Assembly: GCA_002480645.1 (NCBI GenBank)
Contig: DLCN01000016.1
Location: forward strand, 186,001 to 250,000
Length of the DNA: 64,000 nt
Origin: Balneolaceae bacterium UBA7797
GTDB taxonomy: Bacteria; Bacteroidota; Rhodothermia; Balneolales; Balneolaceae
Direction: 5' to 3'
Both the position numbers and the translations under genes were made by a program. Positions 1 to 7,612 of the stretch are shown here, one piece after another. The notes beneath the pieces were generated by a model, which ran no database searches, was not told the DNA's origin, and was given only the letters and a program-made list of their open reading frames with translations. Position 1 is the first letter of the stretch, and each line of letters opens with the position of its first letter.

Positions 1-1399
1 GCGATAATTCGTTGCTTATCCTATTGAAATTATTAACTATCGGTTGATAGGTTTGAATCTGTGTATTCAGAATTGATATCTCATTCTCTAACCGATTAAT
101 ATCTCTGAAAGATCTTTGCCAGAATTCGTTCGTAATCGGGAAAGAGATCATGATCAGAATCAATAGTAAAATACCATGCCATTGCAGCTTAAAGATCTTT
201 TGGCGGTCAACCACATATTTTGGAACAAAAGAGATCTCTGGTAAGGCTTTCTTATTATATCCAGTTGCCGACCAGGCCGTTCCAATTGCGGTTGTAAACG
301 GAGCTAACGAATCCTGCGTGTATTCGCCAACATCAAGGAAATCTTCTTCAAATTCGAATTCCGACACTTCAACATCCGGGAATCGTTCCTGAAAGAACGT
401 TACCGACTCGTTACCTAATAAATTATTACAGATGATAAGTCGATCCAGGTTGGGAACTTCGCCCGTATCTAGCTGAAAGAGAACTTTACTGAATACGGTA
501 CTAAGAATTTTCTTGGATCGTGTTCCTTCAGTAATTACAGGTGATACCAGCCATAAATTTGAGTCCTTCAGGAAAAATATGCGTGTCTGCTGCTCAGAAA
601 ATTGAACAACACAAGTTATTCCCCCATCCTCAATTTCATAATTAGCCTTTATCAGCCCCAAAAGAACCGTTTCATCGGGTAAGATCTCTTCAATTACAAT
701 CTTACCCCTGTACATCGACATAGTACGATTCACTAATTGTAATAATTGGGAATCTTCATCTATAGATGAAAGCAGTAAAGCACCGTCCGGTCTTACTCCA
801 TAGGAATAATAATCCTCTTCTTTTGGTGAACCGTATAAAGACTCAAGGCGATCATCAATAACTACCTTAAGATCTTTTTTCTTCATTTCACTGAAGTCAG
901 CATCTTTTAAGATCTGATAAACAGCCACACCGGAAGGTATGTTGAGACCTATATTTACTTTCTTTGGGTTATGTGCGGAAAGTATGTTGTAGAGCAACAG
1001 CTCATTTGAAACAGGTTCTTCTGCTTCATCAACCATATCAACATCAATGAGGTCATCTCTTTGCTCTAACTCATCAATTTCCAGATCCAGATCATCGGTA
1101 AGATCATCACCCAGATCTCCGAGAATCTCATCTTCAATACTGATTTCATCAATTACAGATTCGGGACTATCAAGTGCGGCATCCAAATCTATGTCAAATA
1201 CACCTTCGTCAGCAAGGTCATTATCCAGATCATCAAAAACATTATCATCAGAACTGGTTGTAACGCGTTCTAATCTACTTATTAAGCTAAACCGATCAAG
1301 TTTAACCAGCTCCATTTGGTTTTTGGCTATGCGAACAGTAGCTACCTTCAGGTAGAGACCATCAAGAGAAATACCGATATATTCTTTGCCTTTAGCCAT
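1..1399 (-). CDS. PilM-PilN-like fusion, type IV pilus assembly (3' end cut by window edge)
   Basis: Reading leftward from an ATG at 1399, the frame stays open for 466 codons to the window edge, so the C-terminus is missing. The N-terminus (KGKEYIGISLDG) looks like the first beta-strands of a PilM actin-like domain. A very acidic Asp/Glu-rich stretch follows at about residues 50-125, then a globular region, one membrane segment near residues 415-433 (ILLLILIMISFPI), and the start of a coiled coil. PilM followed by a membrane anchor and coiled coil is the PilM+PilN arrangement in a single chain, or a GspL-like topology. The gene starts 7 bp after the PilT-like gene, so it is the next cistron of the pilus operon. 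The family call rests on domain architecture and context; primary similarity is weak by eye. Confidence 0.6.
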   Translation of the reverse strand, partial: MAKGKEYIGISLDGLYLKVATVRIAKNQMELVKLDRFSLISRLERVTTSSDDNVFDDLDNDLADEGVFDIDLDAALDSPESVIDEISIEDEILGDLGDDLTDDLDLEIDELEQRDDLIDVDMVDEAEEPVSNELLLYNILSAHNPKKVNIGLNIPSGVAVYQILKDADFSEMKKKDLKVVIDDRLESLYGSPKEEDYYSYGVRPDGALLLSSIDEDSQLLQLVNRTMSMYRGKIVIEEILPDETVLLGLIKANYEIEDGGITCVVQFSEQQTRIFFLKDSNLWLVSPVITEGTRSKKILSTVFSKVLFQLDTGEVPNLDRLIICNNLLGNESVTFFQERFPDVEVSEFEFEEDFLDVGEYTQDSLAPFTTAIGTAWSATGYNKKALPEISFVPKYVVDRQKIFKLQWHGILLLILIMISFPITNEFWQRSFRDINRLENEISILNTQIQTYQPIVNNFNRISNELS

Positions 1400-1406
1400 T
1401 GCAGAT

Positions 1407-2648
1407 CTAGTAGTGTACCTCGCTTAATAATTGGAGCATTTTACTTTTATTATTGGCGTAATTTAATGCAGATTCTTTAGAAATCTTACCTTCATCATAT
1501 AATCTTTTAAGATCTTGTTCCATGGTATTCATACCACGCTCACGACCTTCCATGAGCATCTGATAAATTTCACCTATATTGTTGTTTCTTATAGCCGCTC
1601 TAACCGATGAGTTTGCTAACAATACTTCTTTGGCGAGGATTCTTTTTCCATCCAGACTTGGAACAAGTTTTTGACTTATAACACAGGTCAATACGTCTGC
1701 AAGACGGGCTCGAACGCGATTTTGTTCTTCCGGATTCATTTCACCCAAAATTCTTTCGATACTTTCCATTGCTGATGATGTATGTAACGTACCAAAAGTT
1801 TTGTGCCCTGAGTCGGTGATCTCGAGCGCGGTCATAATGGTTTCCGGATCCCTTAACTCACCAATTACAATAATATCGGGATCCTGTCGAAGTGCCTGAA
1901 TTGCGCCATCTTTAAATGAAGTAACATCACTTCCAACTTCACGATGCCTTACCACACAACGTATAGGTTCGTGGATCAATTCTACCGGAGATGCAATGAT
2001 CACAATATGAGCATCAACTGTACGATTGTTTGCATCAATGATGGTATCCAATGTTGATGATTTACCTGACCCGGTAATTCCTGTGATAAGCGTTAAACCG
2101 TATTTGTAGTATTTGAGACTCACAGATTTTGCTACTTCTGCATGTACGCCAAGAGTTTTAAATGGGCGGATCTGATTATCGATCTTTCGCATATTCAACC
2201 CCAGGTGATCAAGATCGAAATACATATCTGCTCTGAAACGTTGGGTTTTATCTTTACCTATCTTAATGGAATAAGAAAAATCAAGATTCTTATTCTCTAG
2301 TAAACTATCCCTCTGCGTTGGTAAAAGGGCATTGTGTAATAAAAGGTCCGTTTCGAGATAGGTAAGTTTTTTTGAAAGCTTTAAAGGGTTTTTATCGCCA
2401 AAAATCCGGTACCAGATTTTTCCGGCACATCCAGGACCTCCTAAATCGATATCTGAAGCATTAACCTTGATCATGTTGATCAGGAATGAATCAAGGGCTT
2501 CTTTAAGATCTACTCTTAAACTGATATCTGCATCCTCGATCAGATCCCCGATTCTTTTATGCAGGTCTATACCGCGCGCAGTTTTTGGTATACGCTGTAT
2601 AAGTGGCTTCGTGAGCCCGGAGATTTTATCTATATCTATTGCCGCCAT
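1407..2648 (-). CDS. pilT: PilT-like type IV pilus retraction ATPase
   Basis: This is a 413-residue secretion-superfamily ATPase. Visible motifs are Walker A GITGSGKSS (190-198), a Walker B region (RQDPDIIVIGELRD, 254-267) and the His box (GHKTFGTLHTSS, 281-292). The C-terminal part carries the PilT-type SVRAAIRNNNIGEIYQ segment, and there is no zinc-finger Cys cluster, which separates it from PilB. It is about 60 residues longer than a usual PilT. The Asp box is odd: the usual Glu-Asp before Pro-Val/Ile-Glu is Ala-Ser here (residues 219-220, in IASPVELIHE), and QREVG is HREVG. It lies in the pilus operon after the cNMP-binding gene, from which a hairpin terminator separates it. It probably powers pilus retraction or acts as an accessory motor. 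Confidence 0.88.
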   Translation of the reverse strand: MAAIDIDKISGLTKPLIQRIPKTARGIDLHKRIGDLIEDADISLRVDLKEALDSFLINMIKVNASDIDLGGPGCAGKIWYRIFGDKNPLKLSKKLTYLETDLLLHNALLPTQRDSLLENKNLDFSYSIKIGKDKTQRFRADMYFDLDHLGLNMRKIDNQIRPFKTLGVHAEVAKSVSLKYYKYGLTLITGITGSGKSSTLDTIIDANNRTVDAHIVIIASPVELIHEPIRCVVRHREVGSDVTSFKDGAIQALRQDPDIIVIGELRDPETIMTALEITDSGHKTFGTLHTSSAMESIERILGEMNPEEQNRVRARLADVLTCVISQKLVPSLDGKRILAKEVLLANSSVRAAIRNNNIGEIYQMLMEGRERGMNTMEQDLKRLYDEGKISKESALNYANNKSKMLQLLSEVHY

Positions 2649-2706
2649 TTATTGTTCCCACCAACAGGATGGAAATATAGGATTACGTAAAGAACAAATT
2701 GTTACG

Positions 2707-2733
2707 AAAAAACTGTGATATTTTTACACAGTT
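2707..2733 (-). terminator. Intrinsic terminator at the end of the cNMP-binding gene
   Basis: On the minus strand AACTGTG and CACAGTT form a 7-bp stem around a 9-nt loop (2711-2733), followed by a run of T. The stem overlaps the stop codon of the upstream gene. It would reduce readthrough into the PilT-like gene, which may therefore have its own start signal within 2649-2710 (a possible TATATTTC -7 element is present). Confidence 0.6.
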
Positions 2734-3235
2734 ACCAGTTAGAATCATTTAGTAGGCGCTTCTTTAAATTTAAAAGCTGCACATTCATATTACTGATCTT
2801 ACGTTGCTGAATTTCGATGATATTTTTTGTGAAAATGTTGAACAATTTTTCGGGCTTCTTTCTAAAGAAGTTAAGTGCCTCATATCTTTCATATCTTAAC
2901 AATACACAATTACCCTGTGCGGTCACCTTTGCCATTCTACTGTTTTTACTAAACAGAAATGCTTCCCCTAAAAAATTACCTTCAGATAATGTTGCCAGTT
3001 GAATATTGTCTTTCCAGATGGATACTTTTCCCTCTGCTACTAAATAGGCAGAATTCACGTATTCCGATTCATTTAATATGATATCATCTGCCTGGAATCT
3101 TTCTTCTGCTCCCAGATACAGAAATTCCAATACATCTTCATAATGAAAGTTTTTAAGTAACAACGGGGGTTCTTTTAGAAACTTTTTAATGTATTCGGCC
3201 ATCAATTCACCTGATGCTTCATGTCCTGTACTCAT
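2732..3235 (-). CDS. Cyclic-nucleotide-binding domain protein in the pilus locus
   Basis: The 167-residue protein is essentially one CRP-like cNMP-binding beta-roll. Residues about 30-120 show the pattern LGAEERFQADDIILNESEYV, then VAEGKVSIW and GNFLGEAFLFSKNSRMAKVTA, which corresponds to the phosphate-binding cassette (GE-A-L plus a basic residue: GEAFLFSKNSR). No helix-turn-helix follows; the last 40 residues are a basic, probably helical tail. It is therefore a binding or regulatory module and not a transcription factor. The ATG at 3235 has GAGG 6-7 nt upstream. It lies between the PilB and PilT genes, suggesting that it couples a nucleotide second messenger to pilus motors. That link is inferred from position only. 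Confidence 0.8.
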   Translation of the reverse strand: MSTGHEASGELMAEYIKKFLKEPPLLLKNFHYEDVLEFLYLGAEERFQADDIILNESEYVNSAYLVAEGKVSIWKDNIQLATLSEGNFLGEAFLFSKNSRMAKVTAQGNCVLLRYERYEALNFFRKKPEKLFNIFTKNIIEIQQRKISNMNVQLLNLKKRLLNDSNW

Positions 3236-3306
3236 AAAAACCTCGCTTTTCTACGGCAACTTAATATGTTTTAAATTCTGTATTAAAAACAACTCAAATG
3301 TTAGTT

Positions 3307-5085
3307 CTAATCTTCAATGGTAATTGCAATAATTTCCTCAATTGAGGTAACTCCTTCCTTGATACGTTCACGACCCGACCCTCTCAACGTTAACATACCT
3401 TGTGATACAGCAAGGTCTTTGATTGCGTTTTCGTCTATATCTCCACCGGCATCAAGTATCATTTGCTTGATTTCTTTAGAGAAAAACAAGGCCTCATGAA
3501 TAGCAGAACGGCCTTTGTACCCCGAACCGCTACATTTATCGCATCCAACAGGTTTATAAAAAGTTGTTTCAGCTATCTCCTCATCAGTAAAACCAATTCC
3601 TTTTGGAATTTCCGGATGTGGCTGATATTCCTCTTTACAATTACTGCATAGTCTTCTAATCAAACGCTGTGCCATAACCAGGTTTACCGCATTTGCGATA
3701 AGAAATGGCTCCACTCCCATTTTAAATAAACGGGATACCGCACTTGGCGCGTCGTTCGTGTGGAGTGTTGAAAAGGTTAAGTGACCGGTATTCGCTAATT
3801 TAATTGCGATCTCCGCAGTTTTCAGGTCCCTCATCTCACCAACAAGTACAATATCAGGGTCATGACGTAAAATCCCCCTGATACTTTGGTCAAATGTCAT
3901 TGACGGACTAATCTTCAACTGTCTGGCTCCTTCAATGATATATTCAACCGGTTCCTCAATCGTTAACACATTTTTCGTCGGATCGATCACATAGTATAAT
4001 GCGGCCACCAACGTAGTTGACTTACCGCTACCAGTCGGTCCTGTAATGATTACGATACCAGATGGTTTTTGGATTGATTTTACAAAATTAGTCTTGGCTA
4101 TCTTTTGAAGCCCTAACAGATCCAGATCCCTGATAACCTTTCTGTCATCCAGAATACGAATTACAATAGACTCAAATTTTCTATCATATTGATTACCAAC
4201 AATAGGCATTATCGAAACACGATAACGGATATTGTGTCCATCAATTTGCCTCTGAATAAACCCATCCTGAGAGGCATCCCTTTCAAACCGGTCAACATTT
4301 CGGGTCTTATCCTTTACAACCGCTGAAATAGCCTCCGGCTTTACATTCTTTTGTTGATACCATAATTGAAGTTTACCATCAATTCTGAACCTGATATCGG
4401 TAGTAGTTGGTCCGCTGGGAACTACGTGAACATCGGAAACCCCTTGTCGTACAGATTCGACCAGCATTCCCTCAACCAAAGAATTAAGCATACTTTGGTT
4501 GATCTCTGCATCGATCTCTTCTTCGTCAATATCCTCTTCTTTATCTTCTACAAGCTGAGCCTCTTCGTAGTCGATTTCCTCAAGAAGATCTAAAAACTCA
4601 TTCTTTTGCTCATATACACGGCTAAGTATCTGTTCTACCAGATCATAATTACAATATACCAGCTCCGTTTGTTTAAAATTCAACCGGTTTAATATGGGTT
4701 GAATATTAGGATCGGATGGATCTGCTGCCGCAATCGTTATTACACCATTCTGTCGTTGGTAGGGAATTGCTTTATAATGCACCAATTCCTCAATCACATC
4801 CTCAGGTAACGACTCCAGATTCTTTTTTATGAGTTCGATAATATCATCAGAGACCACTTCGAGATCAGATAACACTTCCCTGAATGCATAGATCCGGGAA
4901 ATCTCTCTCATAATTATGTGGCGATTTAGGCCAATATCCTGAAACAGTATCTGACCAAGACGACGATTACTAGATTCAGGCTCCTCTTCTAATATTGCAA
5001 GGGCCTGCTGTAATTGATCGTTGGTAACTACTCCCTTACTAACGAGTATGTCACCAATATGCCGTCTTATATTTATTTTGCCCAT
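3307..5085 (-). CDS. pilB: PilB/GspE-type pilus extension ATPase
   Basis: This 592-residue ATPase has an N-terminal MshEN-like region (1-160) that in relatives binds cyclic-di-GMP, then an acidic linker (165-195). The hexameric motor domain carries Walker A GPTGSGKST (349-357), Asp box EEPVEY (377-382), Walker B RHDPDIVLVGEMRD (407-420) and His box GHLTFSTLHTND (434-445). Two CxxC pairs (Cys480/483 and Cys515/518) form the zinc site typical of PilB/GspE. It lies 15 bp after the PilC gene in the same operon. Because pilins, PilC and a PilT-like motor surround it, a type IV pilus role is more likely than type II secretion, although no secretin gene is in view to settle this. Confidence 0.92.
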   Translation of the reverse strand: MGKINIRRHIGDILVSKGVVTNDQLQQALAILEEEPESSNRRLGQILFQDIGLNRHIIMREISRIYAFREVLSDLEVVSDDIIELIKKNLESLPEDVIEELVHYKAIPYQRQNGVITIAAADPSDPNIQPILNRLNFKQTELVYCNYDLVEQILSRVYEQKNEFLDLLEEIDYEEAQLVEDKEEDIDEEEIDAEINQSMLNSLVEGMLVESVRQGVSDVHVVPSGPTTTDIRFRIDGKLQLWYQQKNVKPEAISAVVKDKTRNVDRFERDASQDGFIQRQIDGHNIRYRVSIMPIVGNQYDRKFESIVIRILDDRKVIRDLDLLGLQKIAKTNFVKSIQKPSGIVIITGPTGSGKSTTLVAALYYVIDPTKNVLTIEEPVEYIIEGARQLKISPSMTFDQSIRGILRHDPDIVLVGEMRDLKTAEIAIKLANTGHLTFSTLHTNDAPSAVSRLFKMGVEPFLIANAVNLVMAQRLIRRLCSNCKEEYQPHPEIPKGIGFTDEEIAETTFYKPVGCDKCSGSGYKGRSAIHEALFFSKEIKQMILDAGGDIDENAIKDLAVSQGMLTLRGSGRERIKEGVTSIEEIIAITIED

Positions 5086-5100
5086 ACTAAACTACTGGTT

Positions 5101-6438
5101 CTATAATCCAGTTTCCGGTTTAATAACTGCTGCCTCAGATGATACAATTGTAATTGAAATCAAAGCGATCATTATAAACAAATTGATAAACAAATTTATA
5201 GTATCAATTACAGATTGCATCTTATAAGTCGTTTGAATTTCATAATATTCGGCAAGTTGTTTGGCATTATCCCTCAAAGCACCGGATTCTGCACCTAACC
5301 TGAATCGGCTAATGGCGGTTTGGGTAAACACACCTGTTGCTTCCATTGATTCGATCAAACCTGCACCATCTTTCAACATCTTTTTGATCGCAACTTCTTT
5401 GATCTGCTTTTCCATGTATTTATTACGACATGCTTCTGCTGCAACCCGAATTACTTCAATATTCTGTCCTGATCCACTGTAGAGAGTATAAAATACACGT
5501 GAAAAGATCTCTATACTGGTTTTATGTAACAGATCCCCGATAATAGGAATATGGATGAGGTATTTATCAATGGAAAGCTTTCCTTTGGGTGTTCTGGCCC
5601 ACAATACAAACGCTACGATTGGTATGATGAATCCTAAAAGCAGATAGATCCAGTTATCAGATAGCCAGTAACTAATCTCCAGAGTAGCAGCTGTCATCGG
5701 TGGTAGTGTAATACCCATGTTAACAAATAATTCTGCTGTTGAAGGAAATATATAACCTACATAGAATAATACTACACCTACTACAGCGACAACCGTTACG
5801 GCCGGCATCATTAAAGATCGTTTCAGGTTCTTTTTAAATTCTGCGTCCCGTTCGAGGAACTTGGCTGTACTATCAAATACCATAGCCATATTACCCGAAG
5901 TAGAAGCCACGCTTAGCATATAGGCTGCAAACTTTCCGAAAATTGCTTCATGTTTACCGTAAACCTGAGAACCTTCCTTACCATCTTTTAAATCTTTCTG
6001 AATCATTTTTACCACCTCTTTCATTCTTTTATTCGAGGTGTCTTCGATGAGTAGATTCAGAATCTCATCGAAGGTTAATTGCTGTTTAAGGAGATCGGCA
6101 CAAAGTCGTATAAATGACACGACCTCAGTCATTGGTACACCACCCTTAAAGTTGAACAGCTTTTTATTAATGCTTACTACCTGGTACCCAAGCTTAACCA
6201 GTGCCCGTTCCAGTTCTTCTTTTGTGTAAGCCTCCTGCTCTCCGGTTACAGCTTTATTGTTGCCTTTCTTAACCTTGTATTGGAAGATGGTCTTTTGATC
6301 CAGTGACTGAATTCTAAGACCATTGGATTTAGAAAGTCGATCAACTTTATTCTGGGCTTCCTTTTTATTATCAGCCTCAAATTCGGTTTGAATCGTTTTG
6401 CCACTTTGTGAAACTGCTTTTAATCTGAATTGCGACAT
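5101..6438 (-). CDS. pilC: PilC/GspF-type inner-membrane platform protein
   Basis: The protein has 445 residues. An N-terminal region of about 100 residues is followed by two T2SSF repeats (about 105-230 and 305-430). The second repeat includes IFSRVFYTLYSGSGQNIEVI and the glycine-rich GLIESMEATGVF-type loop. Three hydrophobic segments (about 205-232, 262-282 and 408-430) match the PilC topology. PilC links the cytoplasmic motor to the pilus base. The ATG at 6438 is preceded by AGAGGT 8-9 nt upstream. The gene lies 17 bp after the second pilin-like gene and 15 bp before pilB, so the three are probably cotranscribed. Confidence 0.9.
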   Translation of the reverse strand: MSQFRLKAVSQSGKTIQTEFEADNKKEAQNKVDRLSKSNGLRIQSLDQKTIFQYKVKKGNNKAVTGEQEAYTKEELERALVKLGYQVVSINKKLFNFKGGVPMTEVVSFIRLCADLLKQQLTFDEILNLLIEDTSNKRMKEVVKMIQKDLKDGKEGSQVYGKHEAIFGKFAAYMLSVASTSGNMAMVFDSTAKFLERDAEFKKNLKRSLMMPAVTVVAVVGVVLFYVGYIFPSTAELFVNMGITLPPMTAATLEISYWLSDNWIYLLLGFIIPIVAFVLWARTPKGKLSIDKYLIHIPIIGDLLHKTSIEIFSRVFYTLYSGSGQNIEVIRVAAEACRNKYMEKQIKEVAIKKMLKDGAGLIESMEATGVFTQTAISRFRLGAESGALRDNAKQLAEYYEIQTTYKMQSVIDTINLFINLFIMIALISITIVSSEAAVIKPETGL

Positions 6439-6455
6439 GTTAATTTACCTCTTTA

Positions 6456-6821
6456 TCATTCCCATTCAACACGATTACTATAAACAACCGCAGTGAAATC
6501 AGCGATATCATTAAGTGGATCTGCTGTAATTTTAAAATAACTATTAGTCGTTTCAGTTATTGAAAACCTGCTTACAGCTGTTGCAGTATCAAGTTGAATA
6601 ATATCCATACTTATACCTGTGAATGATCCGTCTCCTCCACCAAAAGCACTTGGGCGTCTGAAATAGAGTTGACCAATTGTTGCAGCTTCATACATATCCT
6701 GCCTGATCATATCTTCAATTGAATTATCTCTTGCCCTTTCGAACAAAATAATTCCTGAAATGGTCATAATTCCAACGACCACGGTGACTAGTATAAGTAA
6801 AAGTAATTGCTGTTGTCCCAT
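6456..6821 (-). CDS. Pilin-like protein with minimal MG leader, paralogue of the neighbouring pilin
   Basis: The 121-residue protein begins MGQQQLLLLILVTVVVG. An N-terminal hydrophobic helix runs into an amphipathic stretch (FERARDNSIEDMIRQDMYEAA), as in type IV pilins. Unlike classical prepilins there is no charged leader before the helix, only Met-Gly, and the +5 position after the glycine is Leu, not Glu. It shares the first helix, the RQD...A segment, a (R/K)P...GGG..SF.G motif and a C-terminal Trp strand with the protein encoded at 6902-7348. It is smaller and sits downstream of a terminator, so it may be a minor subunit. The pilin assignment comes from architecture and from the pilB/pilC/pilT genes alongside. 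Confidence 0.65.
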   Translation of the reverse strand: MGQQQLLLLILVTVVVGIMTISGIILFERARDNSIEDMIRQDMYEAATIGQLYFRRPSAFGGGDGSFTGISMDIIQLDTATAVSRFSITETTNSYFKITADPLNDIADFTAVVYSNRVEWE

Positions 6822-6848
6822 AATTAACTACTCCGGCGGAATGTAAGC

Positions 6849-6885
6849 AAAAAAAAAGCTTTCCATTTAGCATGGAAAGCTTTTT
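6849..6885 (-). terminator. Strong intrinsic terminator after the major pilin-like gene
   Basis: A 13-bp perfect stem (6853-6865 paired with 6873-6885) with a 7-nt loop is followed on the minus strand by a run of T. It lies 17 bp past the stop of the first pilin-like gene and upstream of the second pilin and the motor genes. It probably attenuates transcription so that the first pilin is made in excess of the assembly proteins. Confidence 0.85.
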
Positions 6886-6901
6886 GTAAAACTAATTTCT
6901 A

Positions 6902-7348
6902 TTAGTTAGTAACAGAGTTATCTGTCCAAGAAACGTTGCTTTCAGAAATAGTAGCAGCCATAGTATTCGCTGCAGTAGATCCAAGCAATACAGAACCAGT
7001 AATCTGGCTGGATGGGTGAGCTGTTACAACAAAGTTTGAAGCTGTGACAGATCCGATAACATATTTACCATTCTGGTTTTTAGCAGTTAAACCGTTTGAT
7101 GCAATAGAATCAGCACCGAAGGCTAAGTTGTTGAAAGTTAATCCAACAAAGCTGTTTCCACCACCACCAAGCATAGTTGGTTTCAGATAGTATCCCTGAG
7201 CAGAAGCAGCGATAGAAGCTACGTCCTGTCGAACAGCGTCTAAGTTAGCAGAGTCAGCAGCGCCTGAGAAAGTGTTAATAGCTACTACTGTTGCAATACC
7301 AACGATGATTGTTACTAAGATTACGAGAAGTAATTGTTGTTGACCCAT
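6902..7348 (-). CDS. Probable major pilin-like subunit with minimal MG leader
   Basis: The 148-residue protein starts MGQQQLLLVILVTIIVG and is followed by a helix rich in small residues. A globular part contains the GYYLKPTMLGGGGNSFVG motif, and the C-terminus is rich in Ser, Thr, Asn and Ala and ends in a Trp-containing strand. The hydrophobic N-terminal helix plus beta-rich head is pilin architecture. The leader is just Met-Gly, and there is no Glu five residues after the Gly. It is the first gene of the locus, has a strong AGGAGA ribosome-binding site 5 nt before the ATG, a 260-bp upstream region and its own terminator, all consistent with an abundant subunit. No disulfide loop is present because the protein has no Cys. 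Confidence 0.7.
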   Translation of the reverse strand: MGQQQLLLVILVTIIVGIATVVAINTFSGAADSANLDAVRQDVASIAASAQGYYLKPTMLGGGGNSFVGLTFNNLAFGADSIASNGLTAKNQNGKYVIGSVTASNFVVTAHPSSQITGSVLLGSTAANTMAATISESNVSWTDNSVTN

Positions 7349-7612
7349 GATTGTCTCCTAGGTATGTTTGTTTTTTGTTTATTGTTAAATTCTTCTGAAA
7401 CGAAGTTCAGGAATCCTTTCAAAAAAGAAAATTAGAATCTTCTTAGTAGTTTTTATTTGTACAGTATGAGTAACAGAGTTCATTATCGTTACAAAAATTA
7501 TAAAACTTAAATCATCCTGTTTACTTTTTTAAATATACCCTAAGTACTACTCATCTATATTTATACTAGATTCAATTATTATATAAAAAATTGACAGGTA
7601 TAAATAATAATA
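7349..7612. promoter_or_regulatory. Divergent upstream region of the pilus operon and the MFS gene
   Basis: This 264-bp AT-rich interval separates the minus-strand pilin gene from the plus-strand transporter. It contains the pilin ribosome-binding site (AGGAGA on the minus strand, 7354-7359). In the pilin leader there is a short hairpin, CTGAA/TTCAG, at 7395-7410. A TAATTTTC element on the minus strand, about 85 nt upstream of the pilin ATG, is a candidate -7 box without a clear -33 partner. No small gene is apparent. Confidence 0.4.

Noticed and set aside
1047..1355. A Ser/Arg-rich open frame of 102 codons on the plus strand
   Set aside because: It is antisense to the acidic stretch of the PilM/PilN-like gene; Asp/Glu codons read in reverse give Ser/Ile/Arg-rich nonsense, and no ribosome site or homology is visible.
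3307..6438. Type II secretion system instead of a type IV pilus
   Set aside because: A PilT-like retraction ATPase is present, which type II systems lack; no GspD-like secretin is visible to argue the other way.
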